Below are positions 9,706 through 22,225 of a DNA stretch of 64,000 nt, piece after piece. Positions within the stretch are counted from its first letter, which is position 1; each line of letters opens with the position of its first letter. The translations under genes and the position numbers were made by a program. Under the pieces are notes generated by a model. It saw only the letters and a program-made list of their open reading frames with translations. It had not been told where the DNA came from and did not search any database. This DNA is from Symsagittifera roscoffensis (lineage: Eukaryota; Xenacoelomorpha; Acoela; Convolutidae). The stretch covers positions 33,303,436 to 33,367,435 of the forward strand of contig NC_087068.1 in the NCBI RefSeq assembly GCF_963678635.1, written 5' to 3'.

Positions 9706-12700
9706 GTAACTTCAACAAACATCGTCGAACTCTACTTCTTTTGCGACACCTGTTCCTTGCCAGCAGTGCGGAAAAATACTGAGCTCTAAAAGGAACTTGA
9801 GAAGACATGAGCAAAAAGTGCACAAGATCCTTCCTCCCCCTCCTCCTCAATTAGTTTGCAATGAGTGTCTCGAATCATTCGAGAGTTTTTCGGAAGCTCG
9901 AGAGCACGTCGAGCTGGCACATGACATGACGTCCAATAGTCATTGTATCTATTGCCATACAATATTTCTCACCGCGGAAACCTACCAAAAACAAATTGCT
10001 GAAGAAGCACGCATTGCCAGTTTGGTATGGAATTGAGACGAGCTCTTCCGCTGCACCGACGGAAAGTGCGTTCTGAGGTAAATTGCGCCGATACGATCTC
10101 AAAGTTGGTGAAAAAGAAATGGATTTGCCTCAAGTCATGGTGCAAAACAAGGAGGAAATAGATGCTCTCATACAGGAATACAGGAGTGAGTCAAAGAGGG
10201 TCCGAACAAAGTGCAATTCCATGTAGAAGTGGGGATGATCAAAACTCCCACTCTGCAAGACGGGGACACCATGCTGTTTCTAAACACTAGGACCATGACA
10301 GTCTACTTCGAGGGAACAGCTGGGGATCAATAAGGGCAGGATCCTACCTCGAGCTACCTGATGCACCCAGCGCTGCTTCTACTCTGCTCTGCTCAAAAAT
10401 ATCAACACTAAAGATGATGACCGTTTTTTTCTATAATGCTTTGTTGCAATATATCACAACGTGAATGAGCCCGCCCTCTGCCCCACATTTAGTTGGTGGC
10501 TGGAAAAAAACAAAGTCTCAACTTATGATCTGGACAAAGAAGGCACTGTGAAAATCAATGGGGAATACGAAATACCAATGGGTCTGATGGATATGGACAG
10601 ATTTGAAAGACTGAACAATTGTCAAGTCAACGTCTTTCGTTCACCAATACCAAATACCCTCTCAATAATTTTCATCACCTATCCAAAACCCCCTTAATTT
10701 TTCACGCCAAAACTAGATATAAATATTAACTTTTGTATTCAGGTTCAACGATGCCGAATTGTTGCCAATAAGATTGTCGAGAAGATTCACTACTAGCCTG
10801 GTCGTGGATTTGTTGCTGCTGACAGATGGATCAAAATATCACTATGTGTTGATAAGTTATCTCCAGAAACTGGTCGATTATGTGCGGAACAAAGTGCACC
10901 GATTTCAATCTGAGATTTGCCGCAAATGTTTCTACACATGCGCTTCATTCGAAACTCTGAGAAGACATCAAGAACAATGCCCAAGCCGGGAAAAGATGAC
11001 CACAAGTTCAAAACCTTAACAGCTCGTTGGTACGTACCCAGAGTAATCTACTTTGATTTGGAGTCACTGCTCTTACCAGTATACGGACCGCAACCTGATC
11101 CGCAAAAATCTAGCACACAAAAATTAAAATCCATCAACCTTGTGGCTACGCATTAGCAGTTATCGAATTTGGGAAAAAAACCTGTTAAAATTTGAACTAA
11201 AAAGAGGACCGAATGTGAAGGAAGAGCTACTTAGCTCCCTTGAATCATTAGCGCGACAAATGTACATAGAAAAAGAAAATATTACACTTTAACCGGTGTA
11301 ACAGACCAGGAACGGGAAGATGCTAAAAGTTGTTGGATATGCGAGAACGATTTTTCCGACAATGATCAAGTGGTACTTGATCATTGCCATTACACCAAAA
11401 AGCGCCTGGGTGGGGCACATAATGAGTGTAACATTAATAGAAAAACAACGAATTACATCCCAGTATAGCTCATAATTTGTCAAATTATGACTTACATTTT
11501 ATAATCAAAGCGCTGGCAAAAAGCGATTCGGAAAAGACTTTTTCTGTAATACCCGCATCTGAAGAAAAATACATATCCTTGACAATCTCAGTATACATAA
11601 AAACGTACACGGAAAAAAACGGAAAAATCAAAAAACTCTACGAAAATCTGAGATTCATCGATTCGTATAGGTTCATACTAGCACCGTTGGGAAAACTTGT
11701 CGATAATTTGCCCAACGAAAAGTTTTTCAACTGGAGAACTACTTTGAAAAACTCGGCCACTCACCCGAAAAAGTCAGTATGTTGAAACAGAAAGGGCATT
11801 ACCCTACTCATACTTCAACTCTTTCGAAAAATTCCGAGAAACTTGCCCTCCCCCACGAGCAATGTGGAAAAATAGTCTAACAGGAGGGGATGTGAGTGTT
11901 TCAAGAAGCGAGTACAATCAAGCCCTAAAGGTTTTCACAGAACTGGAGTGTGGTTCATTTGGTGATTACCACGACTTGTACTTGACTACAGATGAGCTTT
12001 TACTTGCTTCCGTTTTCGAAGCTTTTCGTGAAGTTTGCTATCAAACATACGGGCTGGATTGCGCCTGTTACTTCACGGCAAGTAATCTTTCCGGGGATGC
12101 CTTTCTAAAAGTTTGTAAGCCCAAACTGAAACTCTTAACGGACCGTGAACATCTGGACCTTGTGCAGCGAATGATACGAGGAGGCTTGTCGTCGATTTAC
12201 GCGCGCCGATTTTACAAAGCAAACAATAAATACCTCGACGATTTTTTGCCCTCAGAACCATCAAGCTACATCCTCAATATTGATGCAAAGAATTTGTACG
12301 GAGGGATAATGAAACACTGCCCTTTGCAATTAAACGATTTTTCAATAGTTGAAAATAGTCTGGCAGACATACTGCTCACCAGCGAAACCACAGAGTGGGG
12401 CTATATAGTTGAAGTCAATTTGACCATACCCGAAGAGCTTCACGACTTCTTTGCTGATTAGCCCCTTGCCCCCTCTCGTGAAGTAGTGGTCATCGGTGCA
12501 ATGAGCAACGAGCAAGTCGACATGTTGTGAAAATTGGGAATCACCACACTGCCAAAAGTGCCAAAGCTTCTACAGACCTTGCATCCTAAAGAAGGATATG
12601 TTTTGCATTACCTTTCCCTAAAATTGTACCATGAGCTGGGAATGAAAATAATTCACCTCGGAAAAGTTCTTCAGTTCGCCAAAGTCACTGGATGGCACCC

Positions 12701-14115
12701 TTTGTAGATCTCAACACCCGCCTACGAAAAGCCGCGGTAAATAAATTCCAGGAGAATTTTTACAAACGAATTGTTAATTCAGCTTTTGGTAAGACAACGG
12801 AGTCTGAGTTAGGTAGAAAGAAGCTGGAGATTGTAAGAAATGAGAGAGAACTTTTACAAAAAACAGCTCTATGCACAATGAAAAGCTTTCAAATTATTGA
12901 CGATCAATTAGCTACAATCAGCTTTTTAGTAACAAACATATTGTGGACAAACCTATGATAGATGGTGCGACCATCCTAGACCTCGCCAAGCGTTTCATGT
13001 TTCAGTTTCATTATCAAAAATGAAACCGAATCTAAATTTGGAACTCCTTTTCTCCAACACGGATAGTTGTATTTATGCCATAAAAACTGATGACATTTAC
13101 CGAGACTTAGAGAAACTAAAAGCTGATTTCGACTTTTCAAATTACGATGAGTTCCATTTTTTTCGAGGATTTCAACAAGAAAGTTGTGCTGAAGTTCAAA
13201 GACGAGACTGGTGGGAAGCCCATCAGAGAAATCATTACCTTAAAACCGAAACTGAATTTGATCGTGCTTAATGGTAAATAAAATTTAAGCCACCCTTCCA
13301 CCCCCATTCCTACCTTTTACAGAACAAAATTACCACCACCAATCTCCCTTCCCCCCTTAATTTGTTGCATTGATCTATGGGCATTTAGCTGATTTAGGCA
13401 ACATTATAAAATAATGCCTAAACGTTGATTTAACTGACAACATATTCCTTCTCTTTTCCTCTTTTTTAATCATAATTTAGAGTCTTCTGCTCTTTTTTGG
13501 TAAAATGAATCAAACTTTGTTTGGTATAAATTGAGTTGCTGAAGTGAAATGAAACTATCCCCTGCGTTGTAGAAAAGAATCATAATTATGCTTCTGTTTA
13601 GAAGGCACTCAAAAATTGAGTGTCAAAGGAATAAAACGGAGTGCACAGAGAGAACTGGTCCACCAAACCATCAGGGACACATTATTCACTGGAAAAACAA
13701 TGAGAGTGTACAACTATAATATAGTTCCGAAAGGTCACACCAATATGACAGTGAAACAAAACAAACTTGCATTATCACCATTCGACTCAAAACGTTTTTC
13801 CTTTTCGACTGAATTTCGACAGTGCCCTTTGGCCATAAAGCTGCCGAAGAAAATGTTTTTCTAGAAGACATTTACATGGACACCGAGTGGGCCAACTCAT
13901 ACAATGAAACTGATAACAGTTCTCCCGATTTTCAACTTCCAGATTGGGGATTTTTACAGCGCCCCTACTCAGAAACAGAGCTGCAAGAAGAAGAAGCTTC
14001 TAGTAGCCGAGTCCGTGAACGTATCCTTATAAATAACCCATTTATTTTATCTGAAGCTTCAAAAGAACGACAATCTAAAAAACAGCGCAAAGAAAAACAA
14101 AGCAAAAAACATTAA
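9706..14115 (+). pseudogene. protein-primed family B DNA polymerase of Polinton, many breaks
   Basis: This is the PolB that would replicate the Polinton. In order: two C2H2 zinc fingers (CQQCGKILSS...HEQKVH at about 9765-9830; CNECLESF...HVELAH at about 9857-9920); an N-terminal domain (FHVEVGM near 10220; FNDAELLPIRLSRR after 10742); another CxxC...H finger (CRKCFYTC near 10918); Exo I (YFDLES near 11050); an HNH/endonuclease VII-like insert with Cys/His (CWICEND...DHCHYTK...HNECNINR, 11330-11460); Exo II/III (11477-11785); palm motif A-like NIDAKNLYGGIM (about 12280-12310); NSAFGKTTE (about 12776-12802); and the metal-binding TDS of SNTDSCIY near 13053. The C-terminus ends at 14115. Frames change repeatedly and stops occur, so it is dead. 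A likely intron at 13274-13601 is listed separately. Confidence 0.85.
13274..13601 (+). other. candidate spliceosomal intron inside PolB
   Basis: Polymerase-like coding sequence is open until a G^GTAAATAA donor at 13274. It resumes after a pyrimidine-rich TTCTGTTTAG ending at 13601. The two flanking frames are phase-compatible across this GT-AG boundary. The 328 bases between have no polymerase similarity and contain stops. An insertion by another route is possible, but the phase match favours an intron. Confidence 0.5.
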
Positions 14116-14488
14116 ATTCTGAAACATGTAATTTCAGATGATTTTTACTGTTCCTCTTTTTTATACTTCGACTTGTACATGTTTTGGTTTTTACCAATTT
14201 ACAAATATTAAACTACTCGTATTGGGCTCAATCACTGTTTTAACATAAATAGCTTCAGGCAAAGAAACTAGTTCATGCAAACCAAGTGTTCATTCAAACA
14301 AATGGGTGAAATCCTTTGGCTGGTTTTGAATAACAAACGTTTAATAGCATGACAAATCTTCGACGAAAAGAAAGAAAGCCAGGAAATGATATCCACATGA
14401 ATCTAGGACGAAAAAAGTTTAGGAATTAGGCCGATTCACTTTAATTATCGCCGGAAAAAGGACCGCTTTACAAGGAATTACAAGGAAT
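14116..14488. other. non-coding, right flank of the polymerase
   Basis: The stretch is AT-rich and no gene is seen. I could not find a Polinton terminal inverted repeat here that matches the left part of the window. Confidence 0.4.
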
Positions 14489-14705
14489 TATTGTATCGCG
14501 TCCCGGTTGTTGAGCTCAGCTTAACAAGATCCTAAGGAGGGACTCTTTTCATTTAGGGGTGGGAACTTGCGTTCAGTTACAAAATCCTAGGATAGGGGTC
14601 TTCCAAAAAAGTAAAGACCCCTTTCCTAGGATTTTCTTTTACGTGAGGACCCCCCCCCCCCCTAGGAAGGACCCCCCCCCTTAGGATCCGGGACACGATA
14701 CAATA
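14489..14705. mobile_element. palindromic MITE with TA target duplication
   Basis: Terminal inverted repeats TTGTATCGCGTCCCGG (from 14491) and CCGGGACACGATACAA (to 14703) are flanked on both sides by TA. That is typical of Tc1/mariner-type non-autonomous elements. Inside, 14581-14602 and 14614-14635 form a 22-bp hairpin with one mismatch (AAAATCCTAGGA and its complement). A run of at least 12 C lies near 14650-14662, with a second C run near 14672-14680. There is no coding capacity. Confidence 0.75.
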
Positions 14706-17079
14706 CTACTTTCAACACCAAGGCGAACCAATTGGAACAAAACAATAAGCTAGGCTAAGTCGCTGCTCTACTCGAAAAAGGAGACAATTAGGGTTGCGCT
14801 TTTTATCGACGTATTGTTTTTTTTCCATGATGAACCCGCAAATCTTAAAATTAGCTTCCGGCACACATACCGAAAAACTATTGTGAAGACAGAATTTTCA
14901 ATCACAAACAATTCACGATTCACACCAGCTACAAATTTAAAAATCGGAACATATGTTTTAATACTAAATTTTATAACACAAAAATGAAAATATAGAAATT
15001 CACAACCGATCTGAAAAGGATCATTTCAAATCATTTACAAAAACCCACTGATTTTACATATAAACCTACTGATACTAACAAAAAAGAAACAATTCAACAT
15101 CGAAAAATATTTTACCATATAATCCAAAAGAATATGCCCTTCGCGAACTAATATAATTATACTCCTTTACAGGACTAAGAATTCTCAGAAATCAATAACC
15201 AACAAAGCCAAAATATAAATCAGCCATCAATCTTACAAAAAACAAGCAAATTGAAAACACTCACTAAAAAATCAAGATATAAACAAAAACAAATACCGCA
15301 AAAATGAAATGTTATTCGTAAATTAGAAGAAAAAATTAACCACAAGAATCATACGAAAAGTCACAATAACGCAAATCATCACAACTCCAAATTCAACCAC
15401 GGAAAGGTTACAAATTTTTCATTCTGAAATCTCAAAAATTACAGAAAGTTGAATTTCAGAAACTCCTTCCTAATTAATATAAACGATTATTAAATTAGAT
15501 TATCTTAAACTATATCAATTTTTTTATTTCTTTCTCCATTTTTCTTTTTAAGATACTAAATAACTAGTTCAAATTCATTCAATGAGAATCATTTCAAACC
15601 ATCACCCTATCTTGACACCACTTCCTTAGCCGAGAAATTGCTTACTTCACTTGAATACGGAACTGTAAATAAAAGACCTACAGGTCGAAAATAAGCAACA
15701 CGCTCAAAATTGACAACTTAATTAAACAAAATATAAATTTTACAACCATCCCCTATCAACTGGTACAAAAATTAACAATATTGTCTCAACCTATTCCCCC
15801 ATTTTCACCCACGGAAAATTTTTGATTAAGTCTAATGACAAAATCCGATATGATCATTTAGCCTAAAGTCGATATAACTTCGAAAAACCCCCAACCGTCC
15901 TTAAAATAAAAACAAAACTAGGAAGCTCATTCCTAGACCTACAGACTTTTCTTCACCAAAAATTGCCACATCCAACCCAATTGTCAAAAATCAATATGCA
16001 ATCTGGACACACTCGATTTTCGATTCAAAAAAGAAAATTAATTCGGCGAAACAAATCGTTTTTCAAATGCTTCTCTCTCGAGCTGTTCAATATCTAAAAA
16101 CAATAACTTCAAAAATTCTTTCAATTTTCACCGTTTTTTTTTCAACTTAGTATACTTTTCATTATATTCCTCCTCTTTTTCATAATGTTTTGCAGCTTCT
16201 TTGAAATTTTTCACTTCCTCGTGAAAACCCTTCGAAACTTCTCAACAATCCTTGACCACCTCCTCTGGTACGATAATTCAACAACTATTTAAATGTTAAG
16301 ACATTTTCTCAATAAGAAAGACATCTTTCTTTTTGTCGAAAATTTTTTCACCTACCTCGTTTTTTAATTTTGACAATATGTAAAGGTATAAAAAAATGCA
16401 ATAATCACCTTTGCACTAGCAACAATCTCCTTAATAATTTTTATAGAAAAATACAATGCAAAACATAGATTTTATCCATAAAAGATAAAAGTTGAATTTT
16501 CCAAAGTTTCTAATCAACAACCAAGCCAACAATCCTCACCGACTACGACATCCCAAGAACTCCCAACAACACCAACGTCTAGTCAAACAAACCAACCTCA
16601 ATCAACGACACGCATTTAATTTCAAGAAAATCCTACACATTCGAAGAAAGACACGCGTTATTATCTGAACCCTTGATACCAGTAGTCCGCCACGCACCTC
16701 TAGGCGAACCACAATACGAATCAACATAAACATTTCTCCTTCTCTCCAACAAGACCGTAATAGAACAAGACTTGCAAGTCAAAACCAAAATCAAACATCT
16801 AAAATAGAAAGACAAATAATCCATCACCGAACAAAAAAAAGTTTTGCAACACTCAGAATTCATTTAAAAATATCCTAATCACCATCTCCAATCCTTCAGA
16901 TATTTCTAGTAAAACAATTCGAAGTACCCTCTCCCATCAATGAAACAATTCGAAGTACCCTCTCCCATCATTAAAACGATCTAGTTTATTGCAATCCTAC
17001 CACCCGAAACCAGGCAACCATAGTTTGGTTCCCTAAAGACACGTGTACCACATATCAAATTGCTAAAATTCAGGCAAGA
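14706..17079. other. AT-rich, no recognisable gene
   Basis: The + strand here is A-rich and C-biased over T, with frequent 'acaaaaac'-like phrases and no frame with a recognisable domain. The same strand bias continues into the coding remnants that follow, so this may be the decayed 5' part of the same element. Confidence 0.35.
16912..16973 (+). repeat. 31-bp tandem duplication
   Basis: The phrase AAACAATTCGAAGTACCCTC and its continuation to CCCATCA is repeated twice with a period of 31 bases. The copies are nearly identical, suggesting a recent slip. Confidence 0.85.
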
Positions 17080-18583
17080 ATGATTAAATTTCATCCAAAA
17101 TACTTCTTTGAATCAAATCCTTTTGAAAATGTAAAACCTGGTAAGATAAGATCTAACGGACAACGCTGTAAAAATATAGATGGAATAGAAAACAAGTCAA
17201 CGCGTTGTAAATATACTACAATTTGCTATAAAACACAATACTCAGAAATTCTTGTCGAATACGAAAAAGTTTTGACATGAGAACAAAAAAACTAACCATT
17301 AATCCTGCTCAACAGCACCAAAGTTGTAACGACGAAAACTCTTACATACCAGTTACATGTTTAAAAAATTCAGGAAATCCTGGTGGAATACTTCGTCCAC
17401 AAGATGAAGGCAGCACACGTTCACAAGAAATATCACTCATGAATAACACTTACTTCGGCACAATCCACTATGATAGCCACTTAGATAAAAAATTGAATTA
17501 CACAATAAAAATAATTTTTCAAGAAATGTCATTATCCGAATTAGAAACACTTCATCCTTTATTTGAACTCGAACGAACACAAATCTTACAACCACTTGCA
17601 CTAGCAGTATTTAGAATACCTTATGCAGGATATTTTTTATCATGTAAAACGTAAAACTTTATCAATTACGAAGGAAATATACTATGGTAAAACCCATGTG
17701 CTAAATAAAAAGTATCGCCAGTATATGTTTTCGAAGACAAACGATCTTACAAAAGAGTCCCTTATTCTACAAAAATAATTTACACTTCGTCGGCACACTT
17801 TCCAGAATCACGTATTTTTGGGATACAGCCATCCCATGTGGATCCGAAACTAGCCAAAATGTATTACAGGTAAACGCAAATGAAGACAAATACTATCATC
17901 TCACCCCATGCACTACTCTTATGCCCCCATTAAAGAAGTTTTCACCAGAAAGTATCAAAGCTATCGTTCGTAACCCAAACATAGATTTACAATCAATAGC
18001 TATACACTCTAGATCCGACATACAACATCACATTCGGACACAACACTTTCATGGTTTTCTTCCAAAAATTGACACTGTCCAAAAACAATCAATAGATCAA
18101 AAACTAAGAAAACTCGCTGAAACCACAGGATTCTCTGATATATATGCACAAGACTAGAGCGGATATTTTAAAGATGTATACGACTACCTATATCTTAATG
18201 GTGAAAAATATCGCCCGCAAGATATATCACCCTTAATTTTTTTGCTAGGAAGATCCTATTACATCTTAGAAGGGCTGGCTATATTATACAACAAGTTTAT
18301 TTTTTTTGGATCTCTCTTCTCACTATTGAAAGGAATCTACAACACATGCGCAATACACAGACAAGCGAACAAACAAGAAAGTGTAGCACGCATATTATTT
18401 GCAGGATTTTTTGGATTATTTGCGAAGTCAATCAATAAATTTTTTTTAGACGCTCGAATTAGTAAAATTAACAAAAAATATCAACTACACCAAACGCAAA
18501 TGGTATTTCACAAGACAATACAAGTGCAACACCTACAGCACCAAAACTACAACATTTACAAAAAAACCATTTCTTATCTGTAG
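17080..18583 (+). pseudogene. unidentified membrane/glycoprotein-like coding remnant
   Basis: Consecutive + strand frames look like one decayed protein: 17080-17280 (with RCKYTTICYKT), 17277-17654 (with 'LELERTQ'-like acidic/hydrophobic alternation and AVFRIPYAGYFLSCKT), pieces through 17870, 17921-18157 and 18242-18583. Cys residues recur at intervals (ICYKT, VTCLKN, LSCKT, AIPCGSE, LTPCTTLM). A hydrophobic stretch near 18265-18345 (EGLAILYNKFIFFGSLFSLL) is followed by a basic segment. This layout suits a secreted or membrane glycoprotein such as a retroelement or viral envelope. I cannot place it in a named family, and no cleavage site or fusion peptide is obvious. Breaks include a stop at the end of each block and several frame changes. 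Confidence 0.35.
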
Positions 18584-18767
18584 TACCAATAAACTATAGA
18601 AATACAGCAACAACAGATCATATCTCTCCAAGTCATAGCTACCCACAAAGCGCAGTTTCTCTTATAGTAGTTCACCAACCAAATTTTGACGACACATATC
18701 AACAAATTGTAGAACAACCACACACCACCAATTTTCGTTTTCAGTACAACCATCTTTTAAGCCCACG

Positions 18768-20493
18768 ATGAGCCGCAAGATTCGATCCCTCAATCGTTCC
18801 CTTTCCTACCTATCCAATCTCCAATGTCACTCCTTTCGCATTTCCCTTTGTGACCTCAGTGTTTCTCCCTTACCCACATTCACTAGTAATTCACCACGCA
18901 TGGATGCCGATGATTCCATGCACACAAATTTTAACACAATTTCACAATTCAATAACTCTGATATCGATACCCAAGATGAATTTCAAAACTCTGAACCCAG
19001 CCTATCCATTTTTTGCAACCCCCCTTCCATCCAATCCATCCTCAATTTTCCGATGAAACCTGCCCAGCCCCTTGTTCTCACACCGACGCAACTCCAATAC
19101 TTTTCCCAAAGACCAGTGATCAGCCCGACCCCCCTAGCCACGTCACCTACGCACTAGAGCGTGAACTAGACAATTATATCACCTTACAGCAACAGCTTCA
19201 AAATACAAAAACACTAACAGTTTATCACGATCCATTTAATCCACTGAATCCTCAACCCAAACACCCACAGCAGTAGAAACCCGAAGCCACCGAGTCTTCA
19301 AACGAAATCATCTCAACGCCCAACCCACGCACTTAGCCACCCCGAGAACCCCGACTTTTTCCCTTCCCCCACTTCACAATAATACAAGATAATTCTTAAA
19401 ATACAACTTTTCATTCTTCCCAAAATACACTTACTACGAAACCACTAACAATTACCAACTGAACTTTTTGACGGGTATAGCCTGTTCCCAACTTTATAAT
19501 GGGCATCTTACTACCACTTCACTATTCATTAGCACTCCCTCTTACACAATAGCCCAGCCATTAAAGAAATAGGTCAATCCAGATTACAAAAACTAACTAT
19601 AGCACTGCATGAAAAACAGTATACAACTATAAAACTAACCCAGACATTACATAGATTCGTAGCACAAAGAGCTAACAGATTTTCTATTAACCATTACGAC
19701 CAGGCTATTGCACGATATATGGAGGACACAGCTATAGAAGAATACCCTAACACTAACCCTCAATTAACTGAAAAAATTTCTCATAAAATTAGAATATGTG
19801 TTCATCAATGATATCATGAATAAAAAATATGACAATATAATTTCGACCACACTCAAAATTACTAGTCTTATGAATCCTACTTTAATAAATTTAATCACTT
19901 TACACTAACCTTTCACTTCCTCACACCCATGGAATGTGATTTGCACTGTTCACATAAAAATATATTACGCACAAAAATAACTCAAACATACACCTATAAT
20001 AAACTCATTCATTGCCACTACGTAACTTACACACCATCACGAAATCCACAGCACGGATTTATAAACTTAAATCCAAATACACTTTCTAAATTTTACTCTT
20101 TGTATAAAAAACAGTAACATACACAGTATCATCCGTAACTATGACCCAATCAGACAAATGTATAAATTCTGCCCTCTAACCATGTCCATCGAAATTGACG
20201 AATGCCGCCCACTTATCATCCCCCATGAATATCTACAGCTGATTGAAGTCCGCATGCTAGAATACATCCATGATTTTAAATATAATCACAAACTGTATAA
20301 CTTAACCCAAGATACGTCGCATGACTTCTCATTAAGTCATGAAGAACACAACATCAACCGAGCACTTGAGCTTTTATGGACTCTTCTTCAGACTAAAAAC
20401 GTCATTCGCATGCTTGTAAAACTCCTCACATCATCAGACACTTCTCGCTCTAATTTCCCAAATGGGTTTTTCGACAAAGACAACCCTTTGTAG
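18768..20493 (+). pseudogene. unidentified Pro/Ser/Thr-rich coding remnant
   Basis: Three coding-like blocks lie on the + strand: 18768-19157 and an overlapping frame to 19276 (Ser/Pro/Asn-rich, then a helix-forming VTYALERELDNYITLQQQL); about 19550-19810 (SRLQKLTIALHEKQYTT, then 'AQRANRFSINHYD'); and 20158-20493 (MSIEIDECRPLIIPHEYLQ, then a long helical part). None matches a family I know. Shared strand, base composition and proximity to the membrane-protein remnant at 17080-18583 suggest one element, but this is inference. Confidence 0.3.
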
Positions 20494-21838
20494 TTATAAT
20501 TAAAGATTTTAACTAGCAAATAAAAAAAAAACACTCACCATTCTTGATATATGTCTCACTTTTTTTTGTTAGATTTCACCGTTCATTCATCTAAAACAAC
20601 AAAACAAATTTAATTTCAAAATTTCTTTTCAAAAAATGAATTTATGAAATAAAAAATGAGATAATTAATGAATTTTAAGTTTCAACGTTCACTCATAACA
20701 ATTCTAACTTGCTTCCCCACGTTTCAAGCTTTCCTTTAACCCGGTTGAAAGGAGTAATAAGAGTAAGCGAAACTAACCAACGCAGCTTATTTAAGCTACA
20801 AAACCATAAACTAATGGCATGGCTAAGAAAGAAAATCCCACGGTACCCAAAAAGATTAAACCCAGATTAAAACTGGATAAATCATTCTCTTGAAATCCGC
20901 TTTCAAATTTTTTTGAAACCAAAAAAACACATGATTGTCCACAGACAAACCAAAAACAAATTATTCTATTTTTGAGAAAAGGATAGAAACAAAACAAAAA
21001 AGAGAGAAAAACATCTAATGAAAATGAAACAAAAGATTAAATACATACAGACACTATGTCCTAAGAGATCATAAAATGTAACGCACTCCTGGCATCACCA
21101 ACCAGAGGGACGACCTGAGCATGCTCTATAGCCGACCTAATCCACCGCGCTACCCCCACGCGTTGTGACCTACACTCTTTTTTTGAGGAGAGTTGCTCCA
21201 GGGTGAGCGACTCTTTAAAATAACAGAACTAAAATAAAACGCTTTTGCGAAAAGAAATAATAATAAATCATACGTAAAAACAGACTTCACTAACAAAATG
21301 TAGATATAATAATGCATTATGATGAAATAGTTTGTTAGAGCCCAAGGAACGAGCAGCAAAGGAGAAAAAACTCGTCTATTACATTACAACTCTGGTACGG
21401 CAAATCTATTTGATTTGTTGCCGTAGTCACTACCCTCAAAGGATTTAAAATATGGACTCAGCATCGCAGCAAAGGAAACCCAAAGAAACAGACCAAATGC
21501 CATCTGGATGTTGATCTCATAAACCGATATTAGCCACTGGGCACTTCACACGGAAAAGTCAAACTTCACCATGCACGTAGTCTCGCTCTAAGCTTAACGA
21601 AATCGATAAATCATTGCATCGATCTGAATTCTTGACACAATCACCCAAGGCAATCCACGATCAACGAGACTTATCTTTGAAACACGAACAAACGAATTTT
21701 TTTCTCTGTTCTCAAACAATTACACCTCTCCTCTCTTCAGGAAGTCACTGCTCAAACTTCTAAAAGACAACTACTTCACAAGGCCTTCACTACAATGAAC
21801 ATTAAAAAAACTAACAACTCGCTGTACCCCGGACGGTT
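20494..21838. other. non-coding with a possible tRNA-like segment on the minus strand
   Basis: No gene is supported. On the minus strand around 21066-21165 the text 'gggggtagcgcggtggatta' followed by 'ctatagagcatgctcag' has the look of a tRNA-derived SINE head with a weak A box. A canonical B box is not evident, so I do not call a SINE. Confidence 0.25.
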
Positions 21839-22225
21839 GGAACCAGTTCTAAACTAGACTTTATAAACCAATTATAATATTGATAAAACTATATCTATAA
21901 AATATTACTAACTTACCAATCAGATTCCATCACTAACATTGAAACTTAATTGTAAGTGCTGAAACTACTTGTAGTTTTAGCACCACAACAGTTTGAATAA
22001 ATCTTAGACTACAGTTGTTCTCCTTCTGGATAAACTGCAAGAACTAACTCGCAAAGACCAGTATAAACTATATCTACTGAGACTAGTAGAAATAGGAGTA
22101 AGATTAAGATTGGTATTAGACTAAGAAGTTGCACGAACCTCTCCGGCCGAAAATAAGATAGCGTGACGAACAGACGGTGTGCCTTATCTGAAATTACGCT
22201 ATAAGTACAGATCCCAGTCATAATT
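21839..22225. repeat. dispersed repeat, copy A
   Basis: About 390 bases here align with 46828-47185 in the same orientation, at perhaps 75% identity by eye. Shared text includes 'ggaaccagttctaa', 'acagttgttctccttctgga' and 'actcgcaaagaccagtata'. It has no coding capacity and no clear terminal repeats. It may be a SINE, a solo-LTR piece or an untranslated end of a retroelement. Confidence 0.7.

Noticed and set aside
21066-21165. tRNA-derived SINE head
   Set aside because: Some A-box resemblance, but the B box is not convincing and no tail or second copy was seen.
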